Part shown: in pieces, positions 11,320 through 23,412 of the stretch
Layout: every line of letters begins with the position of its first letter
Numbering within the stretch: position 1 is the stretch's first letter
NCBI GenBank assembly: GCA_021014325.1
Contig: CM037463.1
Location: 20,344,026 to 20,408,025 of the forward strand
Length of the DNA stretch: 64,000 nt
Origin: Plazaster borealis
Lineage: Eukaryota > Echinodermata > Asteroidea > Forcipulatida > Labidiasteridae
Reading direction: 5' to 3'
Translations under genes and position numbers: made by a program
Notes under the pieces: model-generated
Told to the model about the DNA's origin: nothing
Database searches by the model: none
Seen by the model: only the letters and a program-made list of their open reading frames with translations

Positions 11320-11735
11320 AAACAATAGTTAATGGCCTGACGTTTCGACCCTAGCAGAGTCTATCTCGAAGGCTAAATGACAACACTCATAAACAGGTAT
11401 ACTGGTGTAACAGAAGCAGTCTAGTGGATAGAAATGAAAAGAGAGAGAGGCAGAAAGCACACAGAAAAAGCAAGGGGTAAACAATGAATAAAGAGAAAGG
11501 TGGGGTTAGAGAGAAGGGGCTGGTTTAACCACAAGAAGTCGGAAACACAAAAGACAAAATCAAACTTCAAAGGTGGGAAGAGGGAGAACAAATAATTAAT
11601 TAGTGAATGAGACAGACTAAAAAGGGGGATATCTGTGGGGAAAAGGAGGAGGCAAAGACAAACAGTAATTAGTAATTTCCTTCTTGAATGTTCAGACCAT
11701 GGGGTTGAATCATCTGGAGGTGCCTTATCCACATA
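11320..11735 (-). mobile_element. Possible Penelope-like retroelement remnant
   Basis: The minus strand has gggtcgaaacgtcaggcc preceded by gactctgctag, of the kind seen in Penelope-like terminal repeats, followed (plus strand) by a purine-rich block and gttcagaccatggggttg. Assignment is from memory of such sequences and uncertain. Confidence 0.35.
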
Positions 11736-12049
11736 GGGCCTACTGTTTTTTTGGTATATTTTGTGTTTTTAAAGCCAGTAGAAAAGGGACATGTCTCCAA
11801 TGTGTCCCAGGTCATTGCACACAGCGCTCGGTAGACATCAGAGAGACCTAATATGCGTATTGATTCCCATTGGTAAAAAAAACGGCATCATGAACTTTGT
11901 TTTAAAAAAATCAAACTGGTAGTGGCCAGATTTCCAGCAAACTCGATTGATTTGATTGAACCTGTTTGAGTGACTTCAGTCATAATGTAGGGCCCCCATC
12001 TCTGCAATGTGTGGAATTATATGTTGTGTTTAAAGTTTGTTGGTCATTG

Positions 12050-12625
12050 TCAGACATGATATTCTTCCTACTCAAGTCTAATTTCTGTTTTTGGGGCCCT
12101 CAGAAAAATCAGCAAAATTGTTATCAAATAGCCTGAAAAGTCTGTTAAAGGGTCTGTATAGGTTTGGAAATGAAAATTAATGGCCAATTAAAACTTACTT
12201 GGTAAGAAGTACATCAGCTTGGGATAGTATAATGCATTTTGAGAAACTTCTCACTTTGAAGTACTGCGGTTATGGAAAAAGATAACTTTTTATCCCAAAA
12301 AATTTGAATCTGGGAAGCGTTACTGCAGTAACGTTTCTCAGATAGTGTATTCAAATTGCAGATTATTCTTCCTGCAAGGACATAACCGCTCCAGATTTTC
12401 AGCAATATCTCAAAAACGCTACCACTTTTTGAAATGAAATTTTCACAGGTTAGTTTTATGGTATATATCTACAACTGTATAGGATTGAAACAAACAGTGG
12501 GTTCCAATTACCAAACGTATTCAATCCCTTTAAAGCCTATACCATTGTACATGTAGGTCAGCCCTAGGACTCAGTCAAATTGTCCTACTTTTTTCCAAGT
12601 GCCAAGTATCATGCCTGTAGATTTA
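12050..12625 (+). mobile_element. Family E repeat, interrupted by a family C element
   Basis: Left part atgatattcttcctactc and gcctgaaaagtctg; right part agcctataccattgtac, gtcagccctagg and ccaagtatcatgcctg. Other copies at 14335 and 55365 have the two halves joined. Confidence 0.7.
12145..12534 (-). mobile_element. Family C inverted-repeat element
   Basis: Begins ttaaagggtctgtatagg and ends caatccctttaa. The core has a perfect palindrome gcgttactgcagtaacg at about 12318-12334. Confidence 0.85.
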
Positions 12626-12650
12626 TTACAACACTTTGTGTGAAGTCCAC

Positions 12651-12866
12651 CAGGCGCGGATCCAGGGGGCGTGGGGCGACGCCCTATTGCCAGGAAAAAA
12701 AAAGAAAAAAAAAAAGGAGAGAAAAAAAAAATCAGAAGTCATACTCATTAGTGCATTGGCAATTTCGCAGTGCAGAAAAATAAAATGCTGTCTGGGGATG
12801 CCGCGGTCTTTCATTCTGAAAAAAAAATCACGCCCCCCCGTTTGGAAAATCCTGGATCCGCCCCTG
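12651..12866. mobile_element. Family N hAT-like element with 5-bp target duplication
   Basis: Inverted ends caggcgcggatccagg and cctggatccgcccctg, flanked on both sides by TCCAC (12646-12650 and 12867-12871). A-rich inside. No transposase. Confidence 0.85.
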
Positions 12867-12979
12867 TCCACATACATGTGTTTAAAAAATCTTGTCATAA
12901 AAATTAACAGGGTCCATGTACCAAATTCACACCAGGTTTTCAATATTTATGTTTACGTAGGAAATAAAATGGCTACTAA

Positions 12980-13655
12980 AAATATAGACCTTTCGATTGC
13001 AACGTCACAGCCTGAAGTTTTGCCAACCAAGGTTGGAAAACTATGGATAGCCATAAATGCAAACCAAAAAACAGATAGCCACAGTTTGTAACACAAACGT
13101 TCAAAAAAAAAGTGTTGGATTTGTTGAAAACAAAGCAACCATTCATGGCATGTATTTATTTGAATTGAAAGTTTGCAGAAATGTTGGATTTGGTCACAAC
13201 ATTTTTTAAAGGCACTGTACACGTTTGGTAATTACTCAAAATATGTATTAACATAAAAACTGACTTGGTAACGAGCAACGGCGAGCTGTTGATAGTATAA
13301 AACATTGTGAGAAACGACTCCCTCTGAAGTAACGTAGTTTTTGAGAATGAGGTAATTTCTTACTAAAATAATAAAAGACTTCTTGCAAGAAGCCTTTTAT
13401 TCCTATCTGAAAGCACACAAATTTGTACAACAAGGGTGTTTTTTCTTTCATCATTTTCTTGCAACTTCAATGACCAATTGAGCCCAAATTTTCACAGGCT
13501 TGTTATTTTATGCATATGTTGGGATACACCAAATGAGAACACTGGTTTTTGACAATTACCAAACGTGTTCGGTGCCTTTAACACGACTGAATGTTTTTGC
13601 TAACAATCGGCCAATAAGCTCAGTTCAACAATAGAACGGTCTATATCATAAAGGT
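12980..13655. mobile_element. Family O repeat, interrupted by a family A element
   Basis: Left part atagacctttcgattgcaac, gccaaccaaggttggaaaa and tttgcagaaatgttgg; right part gctaacaatcggcc and ggtctat. The uninterrupted copy is at 37040-37352. Confidence 0.75.
13206..13582 (+). mobile_element. Family A inverted-repeat element, copy 1
   Basis: Begins ttaaaggcactgtacacg and ends gtgttcggtgcctttaa, with the central hairpin cttcttgcaagaag. Inserted in a family O copy. Confidence 0.9.
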
Positions 13656-13911
13656 TAGCAGAATAGGAGCAGAGCGAACTGTTCAAAACGTCTAGACCGT
13701 ACCAACGGCTCTTTTCAGAGCCAACAGTCCTCCCCAAAAGAGTTTACTCACGGTTGTACTGCAAGTTTACCAGTGATATGTCACTTCCTAATACTGTACA
13801 GCAGACCAATTGCCTCTTGGAGGAGTACCCCTCCCGAGTCTAAAATGTTTGTTTGCGTTTTAGAGTCGGGGAAAGTTGTGTTGAAGTTTTTTCCACCGGG
13901 ATTGTTCTCCC

Positions 13912-14282
13912 TTAAAGGCACTGGACACGTTTGGTAATTGTCAAAGACCAGTATTCTCACTTGGTGTATCCCAACATATGCATAAAATAACAAGCCTGTG
14001 AAAATTTGGGCTCAATTGGTCATTGAAGTTGCAAGAAAATGATGACAGAAAAAACACCCTTGTTGTACAAGTTTGCTTTCAGATAGGAATAAAAGGCTTC
14101 TTGCAAGAGGTCTTTTATTATTTTAGTGAGAAATGACCTCTTGCTCAAAAACTACGTTATTTCAGAGGGAGTCGTTGCTCACAATGTTTTATACTATCAA
14201 CAGCCTTCCGTTGCTCATTACCAAGTCAGTTTTTATGCTAATATATATTTTGAGTAATTACCAAACGTGTACAGTGCTTAAA
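13912..14282 (-). mobile_element. Family A element, copy 2
   Basis: Same element in reverse orientation, 330 bp after copy 1. It begins ttaaaggcactggacacg and ends gtgtacagtgcttaaa. Confidence 0.9.
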
Positions 14283-14334
14283 TACTAACGGTGTTCCTCT
14301 GGTCAAATGCAAGTAAAAAACACCCGAGGACCCA

Positions 14335-14500
14335 GACATGATATTATTCCTACCTTAGCCAGATTTGTTTTGCCCTTTGGAAAATCGGGGAAAAATTAGC
14401 TAGTAAGTCATAAAGCCTACACCATGAACGATTTGGTCAGCCCTTGTGCTCAACGAAATGTTCCTACTTGTCTCCAAGAACCAAATATCATGCCTGAGAC
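14335..14500 (+). mobile_element. Family E repeat
   Basis: Has atgatattattcctacc, ataaagcctacaccatg, gtcagcccttgtgctc and ccaaatatcatgcctg. Confidence 0.6.
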
Positions 14501-15195
14501 CGGACAGAATTCCTTGCAACTAGTCCGGCTGGCTAGTTGTGGTGCCTGCCAACGCTGTACAATAACCACTGATTGGTCATAATACATCAAATTACAAGTC
14601 CTAAGCAAATGACAACAATGAAAAGAAACCGAATCAGCCAGTGATAAAGGTGGCAGACTAGCAGGTTCCCATTCTAGTAAATTTGTCTTTGTTCAAACCC
14701 CCTCCCCCCCCCTCCTCCAGGAAAAAAATTTGAATTGGAAAATGTCTCATAAAAATAATTTTGGTGATAGTGATCACAATCCAGGTTAAACAGGTGGCAC
14801 ACCTCACAATAAAGTTAATATGTCAAACTTCAATGCCCCGTGTCCCCCGTGTCCCCCACCCCCCCCAATCCATTGATGGGGAAGTAATGCAAAATTGAAT
14901 AGACCCGCAAGGCCAACATTGAGTGGCCCAACAAGTTCTTTCGGAGCTTGCATTTTTGAAGGGAAAAAACTCATTAACCTTTCCACCAAACTCTCGCCCA
15001 TTGCTATCATCGTCCATGACTTAGCCCAAATCTAATCTGACACTATTTGATCAGACTTTTAGTGATGTATTCTAGAATATGCCAGTCAGGGTCGGAGACG
15101 ATTTCATTTGTAGTCATTCTACCCAGTCTGAGATCCCTAATGGGACTATTTATCTTGCGCATACATTAAAAAAATCTCTGCTGATTTTTTTTGTT
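14501..15195. other. Intronic, nothing recognised
   Basis: Contains a C-rich tract at 14700-14720. The minus-strand open frames here have no recognisable similarity. Confidence 0.35.
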
Positions 15196-15560
15196 TTAAA
15201 GGTATCATATACGTTTGGTAATGACTCAAAACAAAAATTAGCTTAAAAACTTACTTGGTAACAAGCAACGGGGAGCTGTTGATAGTATAAAACATTGTAG
15301 GAAACGACTCCCTCTAAAGTAACGTAGTTTTGGAGAAAGAGGTAATTTCTTACTAAAATAATAAAAACTTCTTGCAAGAAGTTTTTATTCCTATCTGAAA
15401 GCACACAAATTTGTACAACAAGGGTGTTTTTTCTTTCATAATTTTCTTGCAACCTCGATGACCAATTGAGCCCAAATTTTGTTATTTTATGCATATGTTG
15501 GGATACACCAAGTGAGAACACTGGTCTTTGACAATTTCCAAACATGTTCATTGCCTTTAA
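15196..15560 (+). mobile_element. Family A element, copy 3
   Basis: Begins ttaaaggtatcatatacg and ends gttcattgcctttaa. A few bases near cccaaattttg are deleted. Confidence 0.9.
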
Positions 15561-15654
15561 GCAGGTGTAAGGAGGGAAAACGGTGTGGGTGTTTCATGTG
15601 TTTACAGGATTTGCCTCTCATGTTTTTCCCTCCAGATGAACCAAGCAGGACCAG

Positions 15655-15720
15655 GGCCCAATTTCATGGCTCTGCTTAATCGCTGAATTCTGCGCTTCCT
15701 ATCACCATTTTCCTATCAAT
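15655..15720. mobile_element. Family D end fragment
   Basis: agggcccaatttcatggctc followed by gcttaatcg. It joins directly to LINE sequence. Confidence 0.4.
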
Positions 15721-16025
15721 CGATTTTAAAATGTGCCACCAGTGTGTCCGGCCTGGTTCCTATCAGGATGTTTAAGTGTGAAACCAAGCTATCTGTTTCT
15801 TCTCACCCATACACTTTTTGCTTTGCTTACATGTAGAACAAAGAGCCGTTCCAAAAGCTTTATTCCACGTACTGTATCTCTTTGGAACTCCTTGCCTGGT
15901 GCATGTTTCCCTCCATCCTACAATCTAGACTGTTTTAAGAGGAATATCAATTCCTACCTTCAGCTCCCCTGAGTTAATTTTCATCTTAGATATATCTTCT
16001 TGTAAACCCAGAGTGTTTTTTAGCC
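15720..16025 (+). mobile_element. LINE 3' fragment
   Basis: The frame encodes CRTKSRSKSFIPRTVSLWNS then LP..YNLDCFKRNINSYLQ, the typical C-terminal end of a jockey/CR1-type ORF2 (fixed motif PRT..WNSLP..F), followed by gtttggggcgaacttccatt. 5'-truncated. Confidence 0.75.
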
Positions 16026-17270
16026 TTGTTTGGGGCGAACTTCCATTACCATTTTTTTTTTTTAAGGTTTCCAGGATAGACGAAAAAAAAGTGTACCTAA
16101 ACATGGTGTCCCAAAAGCCTGTCTATCCAAGAATGATATGATATGTAGCAATTGTCCGCAACTCATGTCCAAGGTCCGGCCTGCCTATAAAAGGGAAGAT
16201 GATGTAGCATTTATAGTATTCAGCAAAAAATGTTGTACGCCCATTTTTGGTGCCCTTCTTGTGTGCCAAAAGATCTTAAGCAGGGTGGCCATGGTACACT
16301 TGGAAATGGGCAAAACAAAAATGTTTTAGAGTTTTAGAGAAAAGCTGTGCCTCTCTGAAAAATCTCAATACTATCACTATTGCGTAATTGTACATTGACC
16401 AAAAAAAACAACCCACTATTTTTCTTAAGAAGTAAGCATCAACTTTTCAGCCTTGTTTGATGAAAAAAAAAGTAAAACGCTCGAGACTGGGAAATTCACT
16501 GGCAAAGTTACTGATGAGAAACTTTGTGAAGTGCCTTCGGAGAAAACCGGCCAAACACTTCACATGGTGGGGGAGGGGAACGATTCTCAAAATTGGTGGT
16601 ACATGTATTGGGGACGAGTGCATGTGTACTTTCAAGTTGGCAAACGTGAATCTCTCCGGCAAGATGGATTACGATAATGAACAACACACCGTGTATGTAT
16701 AGCACCCCACTGCACGGTCATTTATACTACCGTTCACTCTGCACTGCCGTACCAAGAACATGGACATTGTCGCTGGGGCCACTTAAAACCAAAGGCATCA
16801 CCAAAATTAATTACTCTCTCCAAACACTACAAGAAGACGCACGCACTACAACTTTGGGGTCATTAATTAAAAGCTTCTGCCCTGCGCTTGGATCGTCTCT
16901 CTTGCTCTCTCTCTCTCCTTCCACACCCCCCCCCCCAACCACCACCACGAGCCTGAGATATAAAGGTCTCTCTATCAATTTGTACTTGATTCTGTGATGG
17001 AGTAAATGAGTACGTGGCATGGCAAATTATAGGCATTAATCAGGTGTGGCCAGGCATAGCTAGAGTTCACTCTCCAACTAGGTGCGTTTTTTCTTTTCTT
17101 TTTTACTCTCCACTCATTTCTCTCGCTGTCTCTCTGCTGCATTTTCCTTTTGTGGGGGGTGGGGGGGTGCGGAACGCTATTTTCAATGTACTAATGGAAT
17201 AATTGCACATGAACGACATACGAGATACATTTATTACCACACAGTGTAAATTCATGACTGTACGTAAAAC
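16026..17270. other. Repeat-poor intronic block
   Basis: Holds ct-repeats at 16895-16920 and an 11-base C run at 16926-16936. No exon-like stretch in phase with pea3 was found. Candidate regulatory DNA only by lack of repeats. Confidence 0.3.
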
Positions 17271-17271
17271 C

Positions 17272-17400
17272 CATTAAAGCCTATAACATTGTGTATTAGT
17301 CGGCCCTTGCCCTCGGTAAGTTTGTTAAACTTTTATTTTATTTTTGAAGGGATAAATATCGTGCCTGCTGCGTTAGGTTGTATGTTATTGGCCCATGCGC
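17272..17400 (+). mobile_element. Family E fragment
   Basis: ttaaagcctataacattgtg then gtcggcccttgccctcgg and atatcgtgcctg, matching the right part of other family E copies. Confidence 0.5.
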
Positions 17401-17969
17401 TGAGTTTCACAGGTCAGCTAGGCAGATATTTTGTGCTCAAGACATTTATTTGTGATGCGATCAAGCTAAATGAGTCGTTTGCCGGAAATGTCAGTATGGA
17501 GAAACAAACCAAAACAGCCAACAGGGGTGAAATTTTCAACAACAACAAAAAATTGTAAATTTAAATACCAAAATATATCTCATTTTATATTGGGAAATTC
17601 CTTCCTGGTAAATAATTTCAAAATGGGGTTAAAATTATCATTGAAAGAAAATGTGCCGATGTAGTTTCAATAAACAAATCGACTTTATTAAACCCCTTTT
17701 CTCAGTTTCATTTTCTCGCATCTCTTGGTGTTTCTACTTTCACAACGTTTGAACCAAAGGTGGTATCAACATGGGGTATCAACAGTATTAAAGCATAGAT
17801 TATACTCTTTTTAAGTGTATAAACAAATGAAAAATTACCTGGGTCGACAAACGACTCATTTTGCTTGATCGCATCACATTTGTTGAGGAAAAGGAGAAGA
17901 AGAAAAAAGGGTGATTTAATCTCAAAAGATGGGGGTATATTTTCCAGTGCTTAGCAAACATAGTATGGT

Positions 17970-18339
17970 CCGGGCTCGAATTTTGGGGGAAAATCCACAA
18001 CACCACAGGGTTTGTAGGTTACAGTATTTACTGGACCAGCATTTATTTTACAAGACCCGAATGTAAAGAGAGAGACCTTTCTACACAGTTTAAAATCTAC
18101 ATGTTAATTGTTAACTGTTTTTATTTGAACAAGCACAAAGAAAATATCTCATTAATTTTGTCATGCTTCAATACTCAACACAATTGAAAGATATTTAAAG
18201 ATATTATTGTACAGGGAGGTACTTTTAGTCAATTGAAAAACACAAGACCACCGGACTTATCCGGTCATTATGAGTTTACTGGCCTGAGGCTAAAATCACT
18301 GGCCTCGGGCCTGCAGTCCAGTGTTAATTTCAAGCCCTG
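17970..18339 (+). mobile_element. Family H hAT-like element, 5-bp target duplication
   Basis: Begins ccgggctcgaattttgg and ends tttcaagccctg, flanked by ATGGT at 17965-17969 and 18340-18344. Inner blocks are tttatttgaacaagcac and caccggacttatccgg. Confidence 0.85.
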
Positions 18340-18698
18340 ATGGTGGTGTCCAAAATTAGTGGCTGTGACTTGATCGTCCCATGATTTACATAGGATGCCC
18401 ATAGCAACAGCCGAAAGCCTCAACTTCCAATGTGGACACGGCTTTATGCTGTTGCTGTGGATTGTACATGCCCCTGGCTGTGCGGCCGGTACTCCGCCAA
18501 TTATTTCAAACAGTTTTGTTTTCTGTTTGAAAATGGGTTCTTTGTCTTTAAGTTTTTATCTATAACATTGAGATTTGAAATTGCACTCTAAATGGAAAGC
18601 TTAAATTTGTTGGTAGATAATTCTATTCACTTGGTGGTAACTTTCTTCCCTCATTGAAAGTGTATAATTTCTGAAGAAAAACATTCAAAATCTTCATG

Positions 18699-19078
18699 TT
18701 TAAAGGCACTGTACACGTTTGGTAATTACTCAAAATATATATTAGCATAAAACCTTACTTGGTAACGAGCAATGGAGAGCTGTTGATAGTAACAAAACTT
18801 TGTGAGAAATGACTCCCTCTGAAGTAACGAAGTTTTTGAGAAAGAGGTAATTTCTCCCTAAAATAATAAAAGACTTCTTGCAAGAAGCCTTTTATTCCTA
18901 TCTGAAAGTACACAAATTTGTGCAACAAGGGTGTTTTTTCTTTCATCATTTTCTTGCAACTTCAATGACCAATTCAGCCCAAATTTTCACAGGCTTGTTA
19001 TTTTATGCATTTGTTGGGATACACCAAGTGAGAATACTGGTCTTTGACAATTACCCAAACGTGTTCAGTGCCTTTAAC
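18699..19078 (+). mobile_element. Family A element, copy 4
   Basis: Begins tttaaaggcactgtacacg and ends cgtgttcagtgcctttaa. Confidence 0.92.
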
Positions 19079-19934
19079 CAAAAACAAAATTCAATACATT
19101 TTTGTATAGCTCATTTGAAGCTATTTGTTTATCAGGCTTTTATGAGCTACATGTACAGTTTGTTCTGATATTAGTCTGTGTGGCCTTCAGTTTTCTTCAA
19201 TACCACTCCACGCAGTCTTCCCTCCCCCACCCTCCAATCACTGCATCCATCCCACACCCACTCAGCGCCTCACCTCCCCTTCTAAGATCATCTCAGAATC
19301 TTGACCTGATTCCAATACCAATTTAGATTTTAGCGGAGAGCAACTCTCTCTGTCTCTCTGTTATGCCTCTTAACAGCTCGTAGGGTGTGCGTGGCTTTGT
19401 GCATGCATTTAATCATCATTACCCAATGGCAGTATTAATGGCCATGACACATGACTACAGCCACTATCCAATCACTATCCCATCATCTCTACACCCCCCC
19501 CCCCCCCTCTCCTCTCTTCTCCTCACTAAAAAATACCCCCGACAAAAAAACCTGCTTTTGTCGCTAATGACGGCAGGGTTTAATTTACAGATTGCCCGGG
19601 TGTTGTCAACCACGTTGTAGGCCCTTGAACTTTTGGAGTGAGGTAGCCCCATTATCATTGGTGCAGAGTGTTGCGTTCAACTGGTAGGGAGAAATGGTTA
19701 ACCATCTGTGTGTGGGAGGGGGGGATGCCTCAAACGTTCAAATGGAAGATGATCGCTAGATTTTGGGACGGTTTTTTTACTCTTTGAAGTTGGAGGAAAA
19801 TCGCAGACCGCTTTGAAATTAATCACAACCAATCAGAAACACTATACGTTGGCTTGGATTTGATCATTCTTGCTGTTATTATCTTGGTTTTTTGACCTTG
19901 CACCAATAAATAAGCTAAGCACTGTATACTTGTT
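19079..19934. other. Intronic, nothing recognised
   Basis: C-rich tracts, including 14 C at 19494-19507. The open frames are low-complexity. Confidence 0.35.
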
Positions 19935-19935
19935 G

Positions 19936-20060
19936 CAAAAAAGGCGACTCAGGTGGGATTCGAACCCAAGACCCCTGCATTTGCAGCAGGTGTCCTTAAC
20001 CACAAGACCACCACTGTAGTCTTGGATTGTTATAAAAGGACAATGCCTTTCTTGATGAGT
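19936..20060 (-). mobile_element. tRNA-derived SINE head
   Basis: The minus strand has an A-box-like tggtcttgtgg and a perfect B box, gggttcgaatccc, 40 bp apart, with an anticodon-arm-like cctgctgcaaatgcagg. The arms do not form a full cloverleaf, so this is a SINE or tRNA pseudogene rather than a tRNA. Confidence 0.6.
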
Positions 20061-20616
20061 GAATGACAACTCCCATTAGAATTTCAAAAACAGGTATATT
20101 TGGAACAATTTATTTGAAGAGGAGACGAAGCGAAAATCAGGGAAATTTAGGCAATGACTGATATGGCCTCTGTAAAGATTCAAGGCCTGTTTTAATCTAA
20201 TCAATTTTTAAAAAATTGCTTGTGAAAGAAATTACCAATAAGTTAACATTTCTGTGGTATTTCCTTTGTTCGTTTAAATCCCCAGACTTCAGAGATTTTT
20301 GTTTAACTGAGTCACTATTTCAGAAAAGAATTTTTTTTAATTTTTTTTTTAAAGCTTTATCCATGGAATATTTGTAACATCTAATTTTAGATGTAAAATA
20401 ACCCCTTTCAATATGAATACACATTTTCCTAAAGATGTGCAGATAATTTTGATTATTCAGATAGGCATTTGTTTTATTTCAGAAGTTGACTGTTCAGTTT
20501 GATCCTGTTTGTAAATCCATTGCATCACATGCGCTCGTATCTGCTGCTCGCTACTTCTGGCTCCAAAGCTAGCCATTCATTTGTGTGTAATTTTACCAAA
20601 TAAATTGCCCATTTCA
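20061..20616. other. Intronic, nothing recognised
   Basis: AT-rich, with no identified repeat copy. Confidence 0.35.
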
Positions 20617-20778
20617 CAGGCCTGGAATGACATGAAGGCGATGGCCTCTGTTGCCCTGGTCTTGGCCTTGGTGCCCCTACAAAGGTTTCCCAAAGACTAA
20701 GGGGTTTTTTTTCCAGTTGAAGTGCCCTTTGCAAAATGAAAATGGCCTTGCCCTCTCAAGGCTGAAATTCCAGGTCTG
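20617..20778 (-). mobile_element. Family BB hAT-like element
   Basis: Ends caggcctggaat and attccaggtctg. Flanked by tttca on both sides (one base short of the 6-bp duplications of the other copies). Confidence 0.8.
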
Positions 20779-22169
20779 TTTCATGGTTCAGAAGCATTTC
20801 TATGACCACAATTTTTAATTCTTAGAAGCCCTTGCTCAGTGAAGAACCTCATGTTGAAGCCAAGTCCACCTATCAAACTTTTCTTGCAGAAATCTTCAAC
20901 GAAAAACTAGCTCAATGCAACTCATGAGGGCTTCTGGTAATCGGTGGAGCCAGTTTGCGCGTGGCAGGCTTGGCTTGCAGTGGAATTATGTCACATTTAC
21001 GAACAGAATTTATGGGCAAGTTGCAGAAGTCGAAGGTTCTTGAAGTAGCTTTATGCATACACACAAAGCACCAGTGTCATTTGTCGTCGACAACAAAGTC
21101 TGAAAATGTGTTGGTTGAACACTATCTTCACTGCTTAATCATTTTGCGGAATGAACAGGACTGCTTTTCAAAACGGCTTGAAGCTTATCGGTGACCTTCT
21201 TAAATTAACTTTATTTTACCTCACAAGAGTATCTCTTTTTTTTTTTTTCTTTTTTTTTTTTTGTGTCTGAGCACAATTCAGTTTCTTGGGTTTTTATCAG
21301 CAACAACGATCTGCAACTGAACGCCCAGTGTGGAATCTTGTTTACGCCTCATTTTTTGGTCTTTCCGCTGAAATGTTTACAGTCTGATGGGCATGTCATG
21401 ATGGAGGGGTAGCACAGCTATCAAGACCCGAACCAAAGACAGGAAGTGATAAAGAATGGCGCTGAAGAAAAAACAGTGAAACAAAAAACAAAGAATACAG
21501 TTGAGGATACACGGTTGGGTAGACGTCACGCTCTGGAACTTCACACACACTAGCCATTCTGTGATTGTGTGTTTTTGTTTTTTTGGATGTTTTTTGTTTT
21601 GTTGGGGGGGGGAGTTATAATTTTAATGTTATTCCTTTGCAAAACTCTATTAGTCTTTTTTGATTGATTTAATATTAAATTGTAAGGATTTGTCCTTTGG
21701 AAATTCAACCTCGTGTTTGTTTTCTTCGTTCGTCACGACTGATATATTGACTGATACAAATGAGTGAGAAAAAAAATGTATTGCTTTTTGTATCGGTATT
21801 TGTTAACGATCGTCCCTGATTTGTTGTTGGCAAGAAATTATTTTATTTTGATTATCCTAAGTCATTTTGTTGACAGGATTTCAGGCCTTGGGGGGGAATC
21901 TCTGGAACGGTACGTGAGTTATCCACAGGAATTGTTTACTTTTGGGTGTGGATTCCAAAGTGATGTACTACATACATGTAGGTGTAACAGATTTGAAAAT
22001 GCAGTACTGGGACAAGTTGTTGTAAAGTGTACGGCGAGTGGAATTCTTTTTAGAGTGACAGTTTATTGTATCAAGTCAAAAGTGGTGTCCATGGTGGATA
22101 GACAAACTACGGATGTAAACTTCTACAATTTAGATGATGTACATGAGATTTGCATGGCACTTTTCCAGT
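20779..22169. other. Repeat-poor intronic block with a possible microexon
   Basis: Contains a T-rich run at 21235-21262 and a 9-base G run at 21604-21612. A 33-bp stretch at 21877-21909 has splice signals on both sides and the right phase for pea3; see findings. Confidence 0.3.
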
Positions 22170-22392
22170 GACTAGTCGAGTAAGCTTCTTGTTCTACTAG
22201 TTTGCCAGATTTTTCACTGGTCAATATCTTACGGTTACCTCTCAACATTGTCGTTTGCTTGGGACTTGACCTACCTTGGGGAAGCGATGTACTGGGTCAC
22301 TGACTTGGACCACTTGGAGGGAATGTTTGTTGACCAGTCTGAAGGCGTCTGAACTGGATTATTGTGGCCAGCGGACCACTATTGATTAGGAA
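22170..22392 (+). mobile_element. Family T element, diverged
   Basis: Shares tttttcactggtc, ggaccacttgg and ggccagcggaccactattga with the copies at 3335 and 55730. Confidence 0.5.
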
Positions 22393-22394
22393 GA

Positions 22395-22592
22395 ACACTC
22401 TCTGTCTATGATGTACAGTTGGTAGACATGTTTCATGTACTCCATCCACAGGTTTAAAGGCATTTACTTTGTGTTTTGCGTGTGTGTTTAAGTTTGACAT
22501 ACGATGTGTGGACCTGAGAACAAAAGAGGTCCACACAGTGTAGGGACTGGATTCTTGAAACACTCTGTGGACTTACACACTCAGCAGAGAGC
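22395..22592. mobile_element. Family R repeat
   Basis: Contains tgtgtggacctgagaacaaa and gaggtccacacagtgtaggg, present inverted at 33790-33880. Confidence 0.55.
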
Positions 22593-22608
22593 TGTTTAAT
22601 CCATTTGC

Positions 22609-22692
22609 TTGTGTTCAGCGCCTTGAGACGGAGCCGATCTGCAACTTTTTTTCACTTTATAAATTTCTCTTTATTATTATTATTATTATTAC
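22609..22692 (+). mobile_element. LINE 3' tail with (TTA)n
   Basis: cagcgccttgagacgg, cactttataaa and a ttattattatta tail match the 3' end of the LINE at 10850. Confidence 0.65.
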
Positions 22693-23212
22693 GCACGTCA
22701 TACTTCAGTTTCAACATTCACCAATTCATTTGTTTAAAACATACTTTGTAAACTCATTTTTGTAAATTCTGTCGTGCAGAAGTACCAAACTCATGTTGCA
22801 TGGGGTTTCAACAGCGAGGTGAGATGTATAACCAGGCTGGAAACAATGACGGTAAGTTGGGGGGGGGGTGGGGATTATGGCGGCATTTTGGGGCTCTCCG
22901 TCACCACTCTCAGCCACCACTCTCGTGAAATTTCTGTGCTAGCTGTGTACTAGACTATGAATGCTCAATAATGCGAACCACATGTAGGGCTGCGTGCAAG
23001 CAAAACAATTCCCTGCTAATCTGTGAAGTTAGGCTTTAAAATGTAAAGCATAGAAATTTGTTTTGCTGATGGTGAGCAGTGTGCTGAAATTTTGCTCGGG
23101 ACATTCCTGCAAAATCAAGTTGTACCAAAACTTGTGTTTTGAAAATTCTACTGACCAGGGGAACTGTTTGTTTTCTGGAGGAAATCGAAGATCTCAAAAA
23201 CCGTTAGTTCAG

Positions 23213-23412
23213 AGCTATCATCAACTCTCACTGATTCTGCAGAAAGTTCCCTGAAAATAAACCGATTTTTCCATGTTTTGATGAACGAATTTGAAACTCT
23301 CCCTGATTATGGGAACTTTTTCCTTATTATGTTGGATGTAATTCTAAATATCTCACTGATGTTTGTACAAAATCTCCCTGATCGCAAGATGCAAATGTTG
23401 GCAGCTCTGTTA
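23213..23412. mobile_element. Family S element
   Basis: Second copy, with ctcactgattctgcagaaag, ctccctgattatggg and the end gttggcagctctg. Confidence 0.65.

Noticed and set aside
19940..20030. A genuine tRNA gene on the minus strand
   Set aside because: A and B boxes are present but the acceptor and anticodon arms do not pair properly, so a SINE head or pseudogene is more likely.
21764..22171. 135-codon plus-strand open frame
   Set aside because: No known domain. Only a 33-bp part with splice signals is kept as a possible microexon.
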